Shown: in pieces, positions 55,501-64,000 of the stretch
Position numbering within the stretch: position 1 is the stretch's first letter
Layout of the letters: the number at the start of each line of letters is the position of its first letter
NCBI GenBank assembly: GCA_963846165.1
Contig: CAWJUU010000003.1
Location: 1 to 64,000 of the forward strand
Length of the DNA: 64,000 nucleotides
Reading direction: 5' to 3'
DNA from: WHSW01 sp963846165
Lineage (GTDB): Bacteria > Actinomycetota > Thermoleophilia > Solirubrobacterales > 70-9
Notes under the pieces: model-generated
What the model was told of the DNA's origin: nothing
What the model saw: the letters and a program-made list of their open reading frames with translations, nothing else
Databases searched by the model: none
Program-made: the position numbers and the translations under genes

Positions 55501-57141
55501 CGGGCGAAGCTCGGCGAACTTCTCCGACGGGTAGCGGCCGTCGAGCATGTCGAGAACGTTCTCGAGCTGTTCGCGCGAGAGCTCCGAGAACGGCTCGGTG
55601 GCGGTGACCACCCGCTCGATCTCGTCCACCGCCCACTCGGAGTCGGCGACCATCGAGACGAGGTGCTGGGCCAGGACGTCGAGCGGGTTGCGGGGGATCA
55701 CCGTCTCCTCGATCTCGCCCGAGCGCATCCGCTCGGCGACCACGGCGCACTCGAGCAGGTCGGCCCGGAACTTGGGGAAGATCCGGCCCTTCGACGTCTC
55801 GCCGAGCTGATGGCCGGCGCGCCCGACTCGCTGGATTCCCCGCGCAACCGACTTCGGCGACTCGACCTGGATCACCAGGTCGACGGCGCCCATGTCGATC
55901 CCGAGCTCGAGCGACGAGGTGGCGACCAGGCAGGGCAGCTTGCCCGACTTGAGCAGCTCCTCGACCACGGTCCTTTCCTCATGCGCCAGCGACCCGTGGT
56001 GAGCACGAGCAATCTCCTCGAGCTCCCCACCATCTACCTGCTCCCTGCTACCTGCTCCATTGCCTGCATGCTCCGTCGCCGGCAGCTCCGCCTCGGGCTT
56101 CTCGTTGTGGAGCTCGTTGAGGCGCTTGGCGAGTCGTTCGGAGCCGCGACGGTTGTTGACGAAGATGATCGTCGAGGTGTGCTCGCGGACGAGCTTCAGC
56201 AGCTCGGGATAGATCGCCGGCCAGATCGAGCGCGGGTTGGTGGCGGGATCGAGCGACGCCTCGATCGGTCCCGGGTCTATCCGGTCCGGGGACGTCTCGG
56301 GTATCGCCGGCCCGCCGGCTGACCCGGCCGCCCCCGGAGGCGAAGCAATCCCGGCTTCGCCCGGATCACCGGTCGCTGGCGCTCCCTCGGCGGGCGGAAC
56401 GTTTGGATTCTGCATGTCGTCGACGGGGACGACGATCTCGAGGTCGAGGTCCTTGCGTACTCCGGCGTTGACGATCTCGCATTCGCGCTTCGGGCCGACG
56501 AGGAACTCGGCGATCCGCTGGAGTGGGCGCTGCGTGGCCGAGAGCCCGATCCGCTGTGGCTCGGGGTTGCCCTCCTCGGTGACCAGATGCGAGAGGCGCT
56601 CGAGCGTCAGCGCTAGGTGCGAGCCGCGCTTGGACTGGGCGACCGCGTGGATCTCGTCGACGATCACCGCCTCGACCCCGGTAAGGATCTCGCGCACCTG
56701 CGAGGTGATCATCAGATAGAGCGACTCGGGCGTGGTGATCAGGATGTCGGGAGGCGTACGCCTCATCGCTTGGCGCTCCTTCTGCGGCGTGTCGCCGGTG
56801 CGCAGCCCCACCGAGACTTCGGCGCCGATCCCCCTTAGCGGCGCGCGCAGGTTGCGCTCGATGTCATAGGAGAGCGCCTTCAGCGGCGAGACGTAGACGA
56901 TCTTGACCCCGGTGCCGAGCTCCTCGGGCCGCCGCGCCAGCGTGTCGATGCCCCAGAGGAAGGCGGCAAGCGTCTTTCCCGACCCTGTCGGCGCGCAGAT
57001 CAGCGTGTTCTTGTGTGAGGCGATCGGCGGCCAACCGTCCGCCTGCGCGGGTGTCGGCGCCTCGAACGAGGCGTCGAACCAACGCCGGGTGCGGTCGCTG
57101 AAGGCGGCGAGAGGGTCATGTTTCGCACTCGGCTCCGGCAT
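52537..57141 (-). CDS. lhr: Lhr-type large superfamily 2 DNA helicase
   Basis: 1534 residues from ATG at 57141. Motif I LICAPTGSGKTLAAFLWGID, Ia YVSPLKALSYDIERNLRAPL, II VDEIHAV (DEIH), III GLSATQRPL, then IV FVNNRRGSERLAKRLNELH, V LVATSSLELGIDMGAVDLVI and VI GIQRVGRAGHQ. The long C-terminal Lhr-specific region (winged helix and beta-barrel parts, for example YLREQQAATRVVPSDETLVV) completes the ~1500-residue mycobacterial type. Two insertions stand out: a Pro/Gly/Ala-rich stretch between motifs III and IV (about 56220-56420) and a short one near 56030-56080 with rare AT-rich codons and an 11-bp repeat. Confidence 0.95.
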   Translation of the reverse strand: MPEPSAKHDPLAAFSDRTRRWFDASFEAPTPAQADGWPPIASHKNTLICAPTGSGKTLAAFLWGIDTLARRPEELGTGVKIVYVSPLKALSYDIERNLRAPLRGIGAEVSVGLRTGDTPQKERQAMRRTPPDILITTPESLYLMITSQVREILTGVEAVIVDEIHAVAQSKRGSHLALTLERLSHLVTEEGNPEPQRIGLSATQRPLQRIAEFLVGPKRECEIVNAGVRKDLDLEIVVPVDDMQNPNVPPAEGAPATGDPGEAGIASPPGAAGSAGGPAIPETSPDRIDPGPIEASLDPATNPRSIWPAIYPELLKLVREHTSTIIFVNNRRGSERLAKRLNELHNEKPEAELPATEHAGNGAGSREQVDGGELEEIARAHHGSLAHEERTVVEELLKSGKLPCLVATSSLELGIDMGAVDLVIQVESPKSVARGIQRVGRAGHQLGETSKGRIFPKFRADLLECAVVAERMRSGEIEETVIPRNPLDVLAQHLVSMVADSEWAVDEIERVVTATEPFSELSREQLENVLDMLDGRYPSEKFAELRPRLVWDRTAGTVRGRKGARQLAVTNAGTIPDRGLYGVHLPDGRRVGELDEEMVYEARPGQTFLLGATTWRIEDITRDRVIVTPAPGIPGAVPFWRGDGVGRPSELGRAIGAFAREAVGKDSETLAAENHLDPRAADNLVTYLREQQAATRVVPSDETLVVERFRDEIGDWRLCVLSPFGGRVHAAWGLALSARIRDELELEADAIWSDDGIVVHLPDADEPPDASMVMLEPDEVEDLVVRELGGSALFGARFRENAARSLLIPRAYPGKRTPLWQQRLRAQSLLEVARDFPRFPVILETYRECLRDVLDLPALVELLRDLQSRRITLVEVETQTASPFASSLLFDYVATYMYEGDTPNAERRAAALALDRDLLSELLGADELRELIDPEALGEVERSLQLMHPDVLAKDRDALQQVLRRLGDLTASELERRTAEGFSAASMLAKLERERRAVAVRIAGEERWIAAEDAGLYRDALGVPPPGGLPDSYLEEIGDAMLALVRRYARTHGPFPTAQMVRRYGVDLGPALKQLERGGELVRGELLPGGSEREWCDADVLRRVRRASVAALRQEAEAVDPAELARFLPAWQNVDAHRPAGAGPDRLREALIPLQGIALTPEVWERDVLPRRLGAYSPTWLDQLTTGGELVWIGAGALARTGRVALYFREDVHLAGPPPSNAKLEAPEGEIHDAIRERLGAAPSFWLDLVTELTQGASTAAQVEREELHAALWDLVWAGEATNDAFAPLRARRLAAVSSSRRSQRRFASRRNPAQEAIQGRWSLTETLFRNAPAQGPRLRAQAELMLERYGIVTRETVLAEGVPGGFSSLYGELSNLEMLGTARRGYFVEGLGGAQFALAGAVERLRGLPQREDEYLVLAATDPAQPYGAALRWPRRAEGRRPARTPGAFVLLRDGNPIIYVERGGKGIVRLIALDGEALVEAISHLAAAAREQVIPKLGIERVDGEPVIGSGLEEQIIAAGFSRQPRRLVATA

Positions 57142-57193
57142 GGGGCTCAACCGATTGATCTTACGGAGTCGCCCGGCCCGGGATACTGGAGGT

Positions 57194-57595
57194 GTGAGCC
57201 ACCGCACCGCGCAAGTCCGCTCGGTCTACGAAGCGATCAACCGCGGCGACTTGGCGCTGATCGCCGAGCTGGTCGAGCCGGGGTTCGAGTGGCATCCGAA
57301 CGCCGGCGAGCTCGACCGCGCCGTCCGCCGGGACCGCGAGCAGGCAACGGCTCGTGTTCGCGACTTCGTCGCCGCCTTCGGCGACTTCCGCACCGACGTC
57401 GAGGAGATCCGCGACCTGGGTGAGCGGGTAGCGGTCGCGGTTCGTCACAGCGGCACGCCTGCGGGCGCGAGCGATCCGGTCGAACGCCGCGAGGCCCACC
57501 TGTGGAGGTTTGCCGGAGAGCGCGCCGTCTCGCTGCACGAATACCCGACGCTCGACGCCGCGCTGGACGCGGCGGCTGGAGTCACTGCGGACTAG
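57194..57595 (+). CDS. SnoaL-like (NTF2-fold) protein
   Basis: 133 residues from GTG at 57194 (GGAGGT just upstream). Typical SnoaL_2 layout: VRSVYEAINRGDLALIAELV, EPGFEWHPNAGELDRAV, VEEIRDLGERVAVAVRHSGT and EAHLWRFAGERAVSLHEYPT. Function not predictable. Divergent from lhr; the stop overlaps the convergent rmlC by 4 bp. Confidence 0.85.
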   Translation: MSHRTAQVRSVYEAINRGDLALIAELVEPGFEWHPNAGELDRAVRRDREQATARVRDFVAAFGDFRTDVEEIRDLGERVAVAVRHSGTPAGASDPVERREAHLWRFAGERAVSLHEYPTLDAALDAAAGVTAD

Positions 57596-58140
57596 AAAGG
57601 CAGGCTGTGGGCGATCTCGGCGAGCTTCGGGGCGGTTCGGTCGCGCTCGGAGATCTGGGGATCGTCGAGCGGCCACTCGATCCCGATCTCGGGGTCGTCC
57701 CAGGCGATCCCGGCTTCGGTGGCGGGGTCGTAGTAGCTCGAGAGCTTGTAGTGGACGTCGGCGAGCTCACTGAGCACGCAGAAGCCGTGGGCGAACCCGG
57801 CCGGGACGAAGAGCTGGCGGTGGCGCTGGTCGTCGAGCTCGTGACCCTCCCAGCGGCCGTAGGCCGGCGAGTCGCGGCGCAGGTCGACGGCGGCGTCCCA
57901 GATCCGTCCCCTCGAGCAGCGCACCAGCTTCGCCTGTCCTGGGCTGGTCTGGAAGTGAAGACCTCGGAGGATGCCGCGGCTCGAGCGCGAGTGGTTGTCC
58001 TGGACGAACTCGGTGCCGATCCCCGCCTCGGCCCAGGCTGCGACGCTGAATGTCTCGATCAGAAAGCCGCGCTCGTCGCCGTGAATCTCCGGCTCGAGCA
58101 GGACGAGGCCTTCGAGCTCGGTCTGCAGACGGCGGGGCAT
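57592..58140 (-). CDS. rmlC: dTDP-4-dehydrorhamnose 3,5-epimerase
   Basis: 182 residues. EGLVLLEPEIHGDERGFLIE, FVQDNHSRSSRGILRGLHFQ (catalytic His in LRGLHFQ), QAKLVRCSRGRIWDAAVDLR, FVPAGFAHGFCVLSELADVH and YKLSSYYDPATEAGIAWDDP. Third step of dTDP-L-rhamnose synthesis. ATG overlaps the rmlB stop. Intact. Confidence 0.96.
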   Translation of the reverse strand: MPRRLQTELEGLVLLEPEIHGDERGFLIETFSVAAWAEAGIGTEFVQDNHSRSSRGILRGLHFQTSPGQAKLVRCSRGRIWDAAVDLRRDSPAYGRWEGHELDDQRHRQLFVPAGFAHGFCVLSELADVHYKLSSYYDPATEAGIAWDDPEIGIEWPLDDPQISERDRTAPKLAEIAHSLPF

Positions 58141-59139
58141 CAGCGCAGGGAGGATCCGTACTGGCGCTGGTAGTACTCGCGGTACTCGCCGGAGCGGATC
58201 GGCTTCCACCACCACTCGTTGGCGCGATACCACTCGACCGTGCGCTCGATCCCGTCCTCGAAGCCGATCGCTGCCTTCCAGCCAAGGCCCTCGGTCTTCT
58301 CCGCCGAGAGCGAGTAGCGCCGGTCGTGGCCGAGGCGGTCGGTGACGTAGTCGATCAGCGACTCGTCGCGGCCGGTGAGCTCGAGGATTCGTCTGACCAC
58401 CTCGATGTTCGCCAGCTCGTCGGGCCCGCCGACGTTGTAGACCTCGCCCGCCTCGCCGAATTCGAGCACGGTGTCGATCGCGCTCGCGCAGTCCGAGACC
58501 CAGAACCAGTTGCGGACCTGCATCCCGTCGCCGTAGACGGGCAGCGGGTCGCCGGCGAGCGCGTTGAGGATGCAGAGCGGGATCAGCTTCTCGGGGTACT
58601 GGCGCGGTCCGTAGTTGTTCGAGGCGCGAACGATCAGCGCGTCGGAGCCGTAGGTGTCGCGAAAGGCGCCGACGAGCAGATCGCCACCGGCCTTCGAGGC
58701 CGAGTACGGCGAGGACGGGTCTAGCGGCGAGCTCTCGGTGAACGAGCCCTCCTCGATCGAGCCGTAGACCTCGTCGGTGGAGACCTGGAGGTGGCGGATG
58801 CCGGCGTCGCGCGCGGCCTCGAGCAGGACGTGGGTGCCGAAGACGTCGGTCTGGATGAACTCGCCCGGGGCCTCGATCGAGCGGTCGACGTGGGTCTCGG
58901 CGGCGAAGTTGACGATCGCCTCGCAGCCGTCGAGCGCCGCTGCGACCGCCTCGCGGTCGGCGATGTCGGCGACCGACCAACTCGCAGCGCTCGTCGTCGA
59001 GCCCGTCGAGGTTCTCGCGCCGGCCGGCGTAGGTGAGCTTGTCGAGCACGCGCACGCGGAAGTCCGGATGCGTCTCGAGCCGGTGGCGGACGTAGGCCGA
59101 GCCGATGAACCCGGCCCCTCCGGTGACGAGGATGTTCAA
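58140..59139 (-). CDS. rmlB: dTDP-glucose 4,6-dehydratase (one frameshift)
   Basis: About 332 residues from TTG at 59139 (TTGA overlap with the rmlD stop). NILVTGGAGFIGSAYVRHRL (NAD loop), VRVLDKLTYAGRRENLDGLD, then near 58980 one extra G (GGTCGGTC for GGTCGTC) shifts the frame. Repaired reading: IVNFAAETHVDRSIEAPGEF, QVSTDEVYGSIEEGSF (catalytic T-D-E), SPYSASKAGGDLLV (YxxxK) and NNYGPRQYPEKLIPLCILNA. The C-terminal 127 residues are intact. Confidence 0.92.
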
Positions 59140-59986
59140 GCGGCAGCCCTCGCCCGTCTCGGCCGCCAGATACTCCGCCAGGCCCTGATGCCAGTCGGGA
59201 AGCAGGATCGGGTCCGGTCGCTCGCTGCCGAGCACCGAGTAGGGCGGGCGCGGGGCGGGGCGGGCGAGCATCTCCGTCGTCCCCGCCATCACCCGGCACT
59301 CGACCCCGGCCTGGTCGAAGATCTCCTGCGCGAACTCGAACCATGAGCACGACCCCGCCGCGGCGACGTGGTGGACGCCGTACTCGTCGGTCTCGACCAG
59401 CATCGCGATCGCCTCGGCGAGGTGCGGGGTGTAGGTCGGGCACCCAACCTGGTCGGAGACGACGATCACCTCCGGCTGCTCGCCGGCGATCCTGAGCATC
59501 GTCTCGACGAAGTTGCCTCCACCGATCCCGAACAGCCACGAGCTGCGGACGATGAAGTGGTGCGGGTTGGCGATCGCGACCGAGGTTTCGCCTGCCTGCT
59601 TCGAGCGACCGTAGGCTGAGATCGCCGACGGCAAGTCCGACTCGAGATAGGGTGAGCCCTTCTGCCCGTCGAAGACGTAGTCGCTGGAGAGGTGGAGGAT
59701 CGAGGCACCGTGGGCGGCGGCGGTCGAGGAGACCATTGCGGCGGCCGCGTCATTGACGCGCATCGCGCCGCGCTCGTCAGCCTCGGCTCCGTCGACGTCG
59801 GTCCAGGCGGCGCAGTTGACGACCGCGTCAGGGCGAACGCCCGCGATCGCTTCCTCGATCCCGACCGAATCGGTGATGTCGAGCTCGGCGTGCGGTGAGG
59901 GCGACGACGTCGTGGCCACGCGCCATCAGCGCATCGATCACGTCCTGGCCGAGCATCCCGCCCGCGCCTGTGACAAGCACCCTCAC
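59136..59986 (-). CDS. rmlD: dTDP-4-dehydrorhamnose reductase (two one-base gains)
   Basis: About 283 residues from GTG at 59986. VRVLVTGAGGMLGQDVIDAL, then an extra C near 59898 (LTHAELDITDS after repair), VRPDAVVNCAAWTDVDGAEA, LHLSSDYVFDGQKGSPYLES, AYGRSKQAGETSVAIANPHH (YxxxK) and FIVRSSWLFGIGGGNFV. At the 3' end a doubled G near 59151 removes the natural stop and makes an apparent in-frame fusion to rmlB; with it removed the gene ends LAAETARAAA at TGA 59138-59136. Last step of dTDP-rhamnose synthesis. Confidence 0.92.
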
Positions 59987-61068
59987 GGGATCCAGATCTC
60001 CGAGTTGTCGCCGACGATCATCCGCAGCGTCTTCGGCAGCTCCGTCTCCGCGCGAGAGCCTCGACGTTGCGGCCGAGCAGGCTCGCCTCCATCCGCGTCT
60101 CGAGGTCGCGGATGCTCGCCCCTGCGAGCAGGATCGAGTGCTCGACCTCGGATCCGACGATCTCGACGTCGCGGTCGATCGAGGTGTACGGGCCGACGTA
60201 GGAGTCGACGATGCTGGCGCCCGCGCCGATGATCGCCGGTCCGCGCACGACCGAGCGCTCGAGCGTCGCGCCGGCCTCGACCACCACCCGGCCCTCGACC
60301 CGGCTCGCCTCGTCGAGCCTCGCCGTCGATGCGGCGCTCGAGGTCCTCGAGCACGAGCCGGTTCGCCTCGAGCATGTCGCGCGAGCTGGCCGGTGTCCTT
60401 CCACCAGCCGCCGACCGTGTGCGCTCTCGACCTTGGCGCCGCGGTCGATCAGCTGCTGGATCGCGTCGGTGATCTCGAGCTCGCCGCGCGACGAGGGCTC
60501 GATCGCGCGGGCGGCGTCGAAGATCGCCGGGGTGAACATGTAGACGCCGACCAGGGCCAGGTGGCTCGGCGGGTCCTTCGGCTTCTCGACCAGGCGCACG
60601 ACGCTGTCGCCGTCGAGCTCGGCGACGCCGTAGTGCCACGGGTCGGGGACCGCGAGTGAGCAGGATCAGCGCGTCGGGCTCGGTGCTCGCGGAAGGCGCC
60701 GACGAGATCGGCGATCCCGTCGCGGAGCAGGTTGTCGCCGAGGTACATCACGAATGGCGCCGCCGTCCAGGAACGCCTCGGCCGTGAGCACCGCGTGGGC
60801 GAGGCCGAGCGGGCCGGTCCTGGGGGATGTAGGTGATCGAGGCGCCGAAGGCCGAGCCGTCGCCGGCGGCCTCGCGGATCTCGTCGCCGGTCTCCGGCGC
60901 GATCATGATTCCGATCTCGTCGATTCCGGCGTCGACCAGCGCCTCGATCCCGTAGAAGAGCACCGGCTTGTTGGCCACCGGCACGAGCTGCTTGGCCGAG
61001 GTATGCGTGATCGGGCGCAGGCGGGTGCCGGCGCCACCGGAGAGGATCAGGCCCTTGAGGCGCTCCAT
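59983..61068 (-). CDS. rmlA: Glucose-1-phosphate thymidylyltransferase, long form with beta-helix (several frameshifts)
   Basis: About 355 residues from ATG at 61068. Signature LKGLILSGGAGTRLRPITHT, SAKQLVPVANKPVLFYGIEA, IGIMIAPETGDEIREAAGDG, FVMYLGDNLLRDGI, HYGVAELDGDSVVRLVEKPK (given as two parts in frame) and YMFTPAIFDAARAIEPSSRG. The C-terminal left-handed beta-helix (LERSVVRGPAIIGAGASIVD, SYVGPYTSIDRDVEIVGSEV) is that of the long actinobacterial RmlA/StrD type. One-base gains occur near 60818, 60757, 60684, 60655, 60420, 60393, 60318 and 60050. The stop overlaps rmlD (GTGA). Confidence 0.9.
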
Positions 61069-61082
61069 CGGTGCGGAGGAGG

Positions 61083-61571
61083 CTAGCGTGTCCGACTGCG
61101 GGTCAGTAGCGTGCCGCCGAGCTTGCGGTGGTCCCAGGTCGCGACCCGCACCGAGCGAAAGCGGATCGCGACGCGCTTCGGCGCCTGCGCCTGGAGCGCC
61201 GCGGCCGCGTCGCCCTCGATCGAGTCGATGCCCTCGGCGTAGCGAACCGTGAGCTCCTTGCCGAACTCGAACACCGCCTCGGGATCGCGGATCAGCTCGG
61301 CCTCGGCCTCGATCTGGACCCCGCGCAGCTCGGCGTACTCGGTGCCGGTCTCGACCAGGAGGGTCGCCCTTGGGTCGCGCTCGAGGTTGCGGGTCTTCTG
61401 CGACTTGGCGTAGGTCCAGACCCAGATCTCGCCGTCGCGGAGCGTGAACCACATCGGCATCGAGTGCGGCCATCCGCGCGGGCCGAGCGAAGAGACGACG
61501 ACGACGCGCTCGGACTCGAGCAGCTCGCGCTGCTCGTCCGCGCTCATCACGATCTGGTCGCGGCGGCTCAC
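61083..61571 (-). CDS. PPOX-fold (F420/FMN-dependent) oxidoreductase
   Basis: 162 residues from GTG at 61571 (GTGA overlap with the acylase stop). MSADEQRELLESERVVVVSS, LGPRGWPHSMPMWFTLRDGE, IWVWTYAKSQKTRNLERDPR, ATLLVETGTEYAELRGVQIE: the split-barrel of pyridoxamine-phosphate-oxidase relatives. In actinobacteria such proteins commonly use F420 (family knowledge); the cofactor cannot be fixed from sequence by eye. It leads into rmlA after 14 bp. Confidence 0.88.
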   Translation of the reverse strand: MSRRDQIVMSADEQRELLESERVVVVSSLGPRGWPHSMPMWFTLRDGEIWVWTYAKSQKTRNLERDPRATLLVETGTEYAELRGVQIEAEAELIRDPEAVFEFGKELTVRYAEGIDSIEGDAAAALQAQAPKRVAIRFRSVRVATWDHRKLGGTLLTRSRTR

Positions 61572-64000
61572 GCCTTGGCCGGCGCGGGCGAAGCTGAGGA
61601 GGTGGCCGGCAGCAGTTCAGCGTCCGCCACGGCCCCTCGCCGGCCATCGGCTGCATCTCGCCGCGTGCCCAGCGCGGCTGAAGGTCGTCGTAGTGCGGGC
61701 TGGCGACGTGGCCCGACTGGCCGGTGAACGCCTGCCAGCGCGAGCGCTCGGGATCGGTCGGGTCGGCGACCATCCGCCAGCGCGGGCGCCCAGATCGCGT
61801 GGTAGGGGTCGTTGGGGTCCCAGCCGACCTGGGCCACGGTCTCCTGCGCCGCCGCCGACCTCGAGCCGGCGGTTGAAGATCCGCGCGAGCAGCGGGTTCG
61901 CGGCGCCGAGCGCGTGCGGGAACTCGAGCGCGTGGACTCTGCCCCAGCGCCAGCCGTCAGGGTCGGGGCCGAAGCGGTCCGCGAGGTGGTCGAGCGCCGC
62001 GCGAAGCGAGTCGAGCGCGAGCTCGTCCCAGTCGCGGCCGATCAACTCGACGTCGCCCTCCTCCCAGAGCGCGAGCAGGTGCGACTGCCAGCGCCAGGGC
62101 GAGGTGACGTGCTTCATGAAGCCGTTGTCGGCGCGGTCGAGCCAGCGCTCGGCGAGGTCGCGGTCGCCGATCGCCTCGCGTGCGACCTCGCGCGCAAAGC
62201 GCAGCGTGAACGCCTGGTAGATCGTCGCCGCGACCGAGTCCGGCCCCATGCGCCCGTCCCAGCTTCGCAGCCGCTCGATCGCCGCCGTCTCGCGCTGGTC
62301 GCGCGGGCGCAGGCGCGCCAGCCGCCGCGCCGTCTCGAGTCCCGGGATCGAGAGCATGTCGGTCTGCATCGCCTGCGAAGCCGTCGAGGTCGTGCTCGTC
62401 GCTTGCCGTCGAGCAGCTCCTCGATCCGTTGCGCCCGGTAGCCGTCGAGGTAGTCGCTGGTGATGTGGTGCGGGTAGTCGTCGGTGGTCGATCCGGTTGT
62501 TGGCGGTGACGCACGTAGCCCGCCTCGGGGTCGGTGACCTCGGGCAGCTCGTCGTAGGGGACCCAGCCGTCCCACTCGTACTCGCCGGTCCAGCCCGGCT
62601 TCGGCAGGTCCGGGCAGCCGCCGCGGCGCAACGGGATGCGGCCGATCAGCTTGTAGCCGATCGAGCCGTGGCGGTCGGCCCAGACGAGGTTCGAGACCGG
62701 CGCGACGTGCGGCGCGAGCGACTCGACCAGCTCGGGGCCGTTGGTAACTCGAGGACGCCGAGGCTGCGCCTCGGTGACGCACGGCACCGTCGAGCGCCGA
62801 CCAGCGCAGCGCCAGCGGCTCGGCATCGTCGGCGCGGAGCGCCTCGTTGACGATCGGGCCGTGGTGGGTGAGGCGCACCTCGAGGCGCACGGGGCGTCGC
62901 GGCCCGTGACGACGATCTCCTCCTCGACCAGCTCGAGCGGGCGCCTCTCGCCCTCGAACTCGTAGTCGCTCGCCCTCGATCCGCTCGATGAACAGGTCCA
63001 TCACATCGGCCATCACGTTGGTAAGCGACCAGGCGACGTCGTTGTTCTGGCCGAAGGCGATCCCGGGCCCTGCCCGGGAGCGAGGCGCCACGGCAGCGTC
63101 GATCGCCGACCTCGAGCCCGAGCTGGTAGGTGATCCCGGGCATCCTCGGGGACAGGTGCGGGTCGCCGGCGAGCAGCGGTGCCGCCGGTCGCCGAGCGCG
63201 CGCGGGGAAACCGCCCAGTTGTTCGAGCCGGTCGCCTCGGCGCGCGAGGCCGAGCGTCTCGCGAACGCGCGGCGATCTGCTCGGCGAGCGCCAGCCCGTC
63301 GCCGCTCCACGGCACGCCGGGCGTGAGCGCGATCGGATTGCCTGCGGGATAGCCGGGGTCGAGCCGCGCGGTGAGCTCCGGCCCGAGCGCGCGGACCATG
63401 TCGGCCCGCAGCAGCTCGCGCTCCCAGTTGGTCGAGAGGCCGAGCGCGAGCAGCTTCGGTGATCGTCAGCGTGTCGGCCGGCCGCCAGGGCTCGAATCGA
63501 TCGGCGCAGGATCTGGAACTCGACCGGCAGGACGGCGAGCGGCGAGGGCGGCGGCGTTGACGCCGGCGCGAGAGGCGCCAAGCGCCGCCCGAAGCTCGGC
63601 CCGCGAGCGCCGCCTCCTCGCGCTGCGCGACGCGGCGCAGGCCGAGCGTGCGCACGAAGCGGTCGGCCGCCAGGCCCTCCGAGCCGGCGATCTCGGCGAG
63701 CCTGCCGCTGGCGAAGCGGCGGTAGATGTCGAGCTGCCAGAGCCGGTCCTGGCCGTGGCAGAAGCCCTGCCCGAACCAGCGCGTCCTCGACCGTCTGCGG
63801 CGCGGATCGTGGGGCATTCCCCAGCGGTCACGGCGGATCTCGACCGGGCCGGAGATGCCCTCGACGCGCAGGCGGCCCTCGGCGCGCGGCAGCGGACGGC
63901 GAACGAGCTGCCACCAGAGTCCTGCGACGGCGGCGCCGGCGACCGCCCCGGCAATCCCACCGAGCAGGCCGATGCGCTTGACGATTGCAGCCGAGAGCAC
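61568..64000 (-). CDS. Penicillin-acylase-family Ntn hydrolase (many frameshifts)
   Basis: About 800 residues when repaired. A possible GTG start is the very last codon of the window (LSAAIVKRIGLLGGIAGAVA gives a membrane anchor), but it may start earlier. Prepeptide part: GPVEIRRDRWGMPH, FGQGFCHGQDRLWQLDIYRR and FASGRLAEIAGSEGLAADRF. The autocatalytic site with nucleophile Ser is TGSNNWAVSPRALG near 63215. It goes on with AGDPHLSPRMPGITYQLGLE, GIAFGQNNDVAWSLTNVMAD, VRLTHHGPIVNEALRADDAE, GGCPDLPKPGWTGEYEWDGW and QSGHVASPHYDDLQPRWARG. Probably cleaves amides such as acyl-homoserine lactones or lipopeptides at the cell surface. At least ten one-base gains. Confidence 0.85.

Noticed and set aside
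53446..56322. 958-codon plus-strand frame opposite lhr
   Set aside because: Shadow of Lhr, which carries all helicase motifs on the minus strand.
59130..59170. Apparent RmlD-RmlB fusion protein in one open frame
   Set aside because: One doubled G near 59151 explains the missing stop; with it removed rmlD ends normally and its TGA overlaps the TTG start of rmlB, matching the other overlaps in the operon.

Overview
The window is a stretch of a high-GC chromosome, almost certainly an actinobacterium and probably of the class Thermoleophilia (inference). Pointers are strong G/C third positions, frequent GTG and TTG starts, many 1- or 4-base start/stop overlaps, and the gene set: PAC2, DUF2342 metalloprotease, CGNR regulator, Lhr next to Nei2, a flavin/F420-type oxidoreductase, a polyprenol-mannose synthase and an rml set. 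I saw no tRNA, rRNA, CRISPR array or intact insertion sequence.

Layout. 1-9.7 kb is a rearranged surface-polysaccharide or cell-envelope region: the tail of a nucleotide-sugar epimerase, a GT4 glycosyltransferase, two nearly identical exported TIM-barrel-like proteins in tandem (one Sec-type, one lipoprotein), a four-gene acetyltransferase/ACP/VOC/FkbH cassette, a patch of three gene relics, and a sulfotransferase. 9.7-14.3 kb holds a degenerate HD-GYP protein, an SSI-like lipoprotein, msrA, fumC, a CGNR regulator divergent from a 41-codon gene, and a lipoprotein. 14.3-36 kb is mostly intact housekeeping: CaiB-type CoA transferase, ileS, cupredoxin/thioredoxin, polyprenol-mannose synthase, PolX-PHP, marR/MFS, otsB, a two-gene TauE, YhaM, PAC2, an AddB-like helicase-nuclease, IMPase, DUF2342 protease, a basic coiled-coil protein, Mrp, a methyltransferase and a ferredoxin. 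36-41 kb has an SDR, a CDGSH protein, a multicopper oxidase and an MFS exporter. 40.5-47 kb (minus strand) is a tightly overlapped operon: multi-TM membrane domain plus low-molecular-weight phosphatase, a bifunctional AroD-AroE, two paralogous unknowns, an acyl-CoA-dehydrogenase-like flavoprotein and a P450. 47.3-49.4 kb is groES-groEL with a clear CIRCE operator. 49.4-57.6 kb holds SRPBCC, ASCH, Pcm, Crp/Fnr, Nei2, Lhr and a SnoaL-like gene. 57.6-64 kb is rmlA-rmlD-rmlB-rmlC preceded by a PPOX-fold protein and a penicillin-acylase-family Ntn hydrolase.

Reading quality. Many genes are broken by single-base indels. They cluster at 36.6-47.7 kb and 58.9-64 kb, and most are duplications of one base. 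In groEL, three nearby one-base gains restore the frame and the protein is otherwise perfectly conserved. I therefore treat most broken genes as intact genes with sequence errors and give the start and stop that the repaired reading implies. Exceptions that look biologically decayed are the relics at 8.2-8.7 kb.

Most interesting: the 40.5-47 kb operon with an AroDE fusion and a probable membrane-phosphatase fusion; the homogenised TIM-barrel duplication with different export signals and a third relic; and the CysE-like/ACP/VOC/FkbH cassette.
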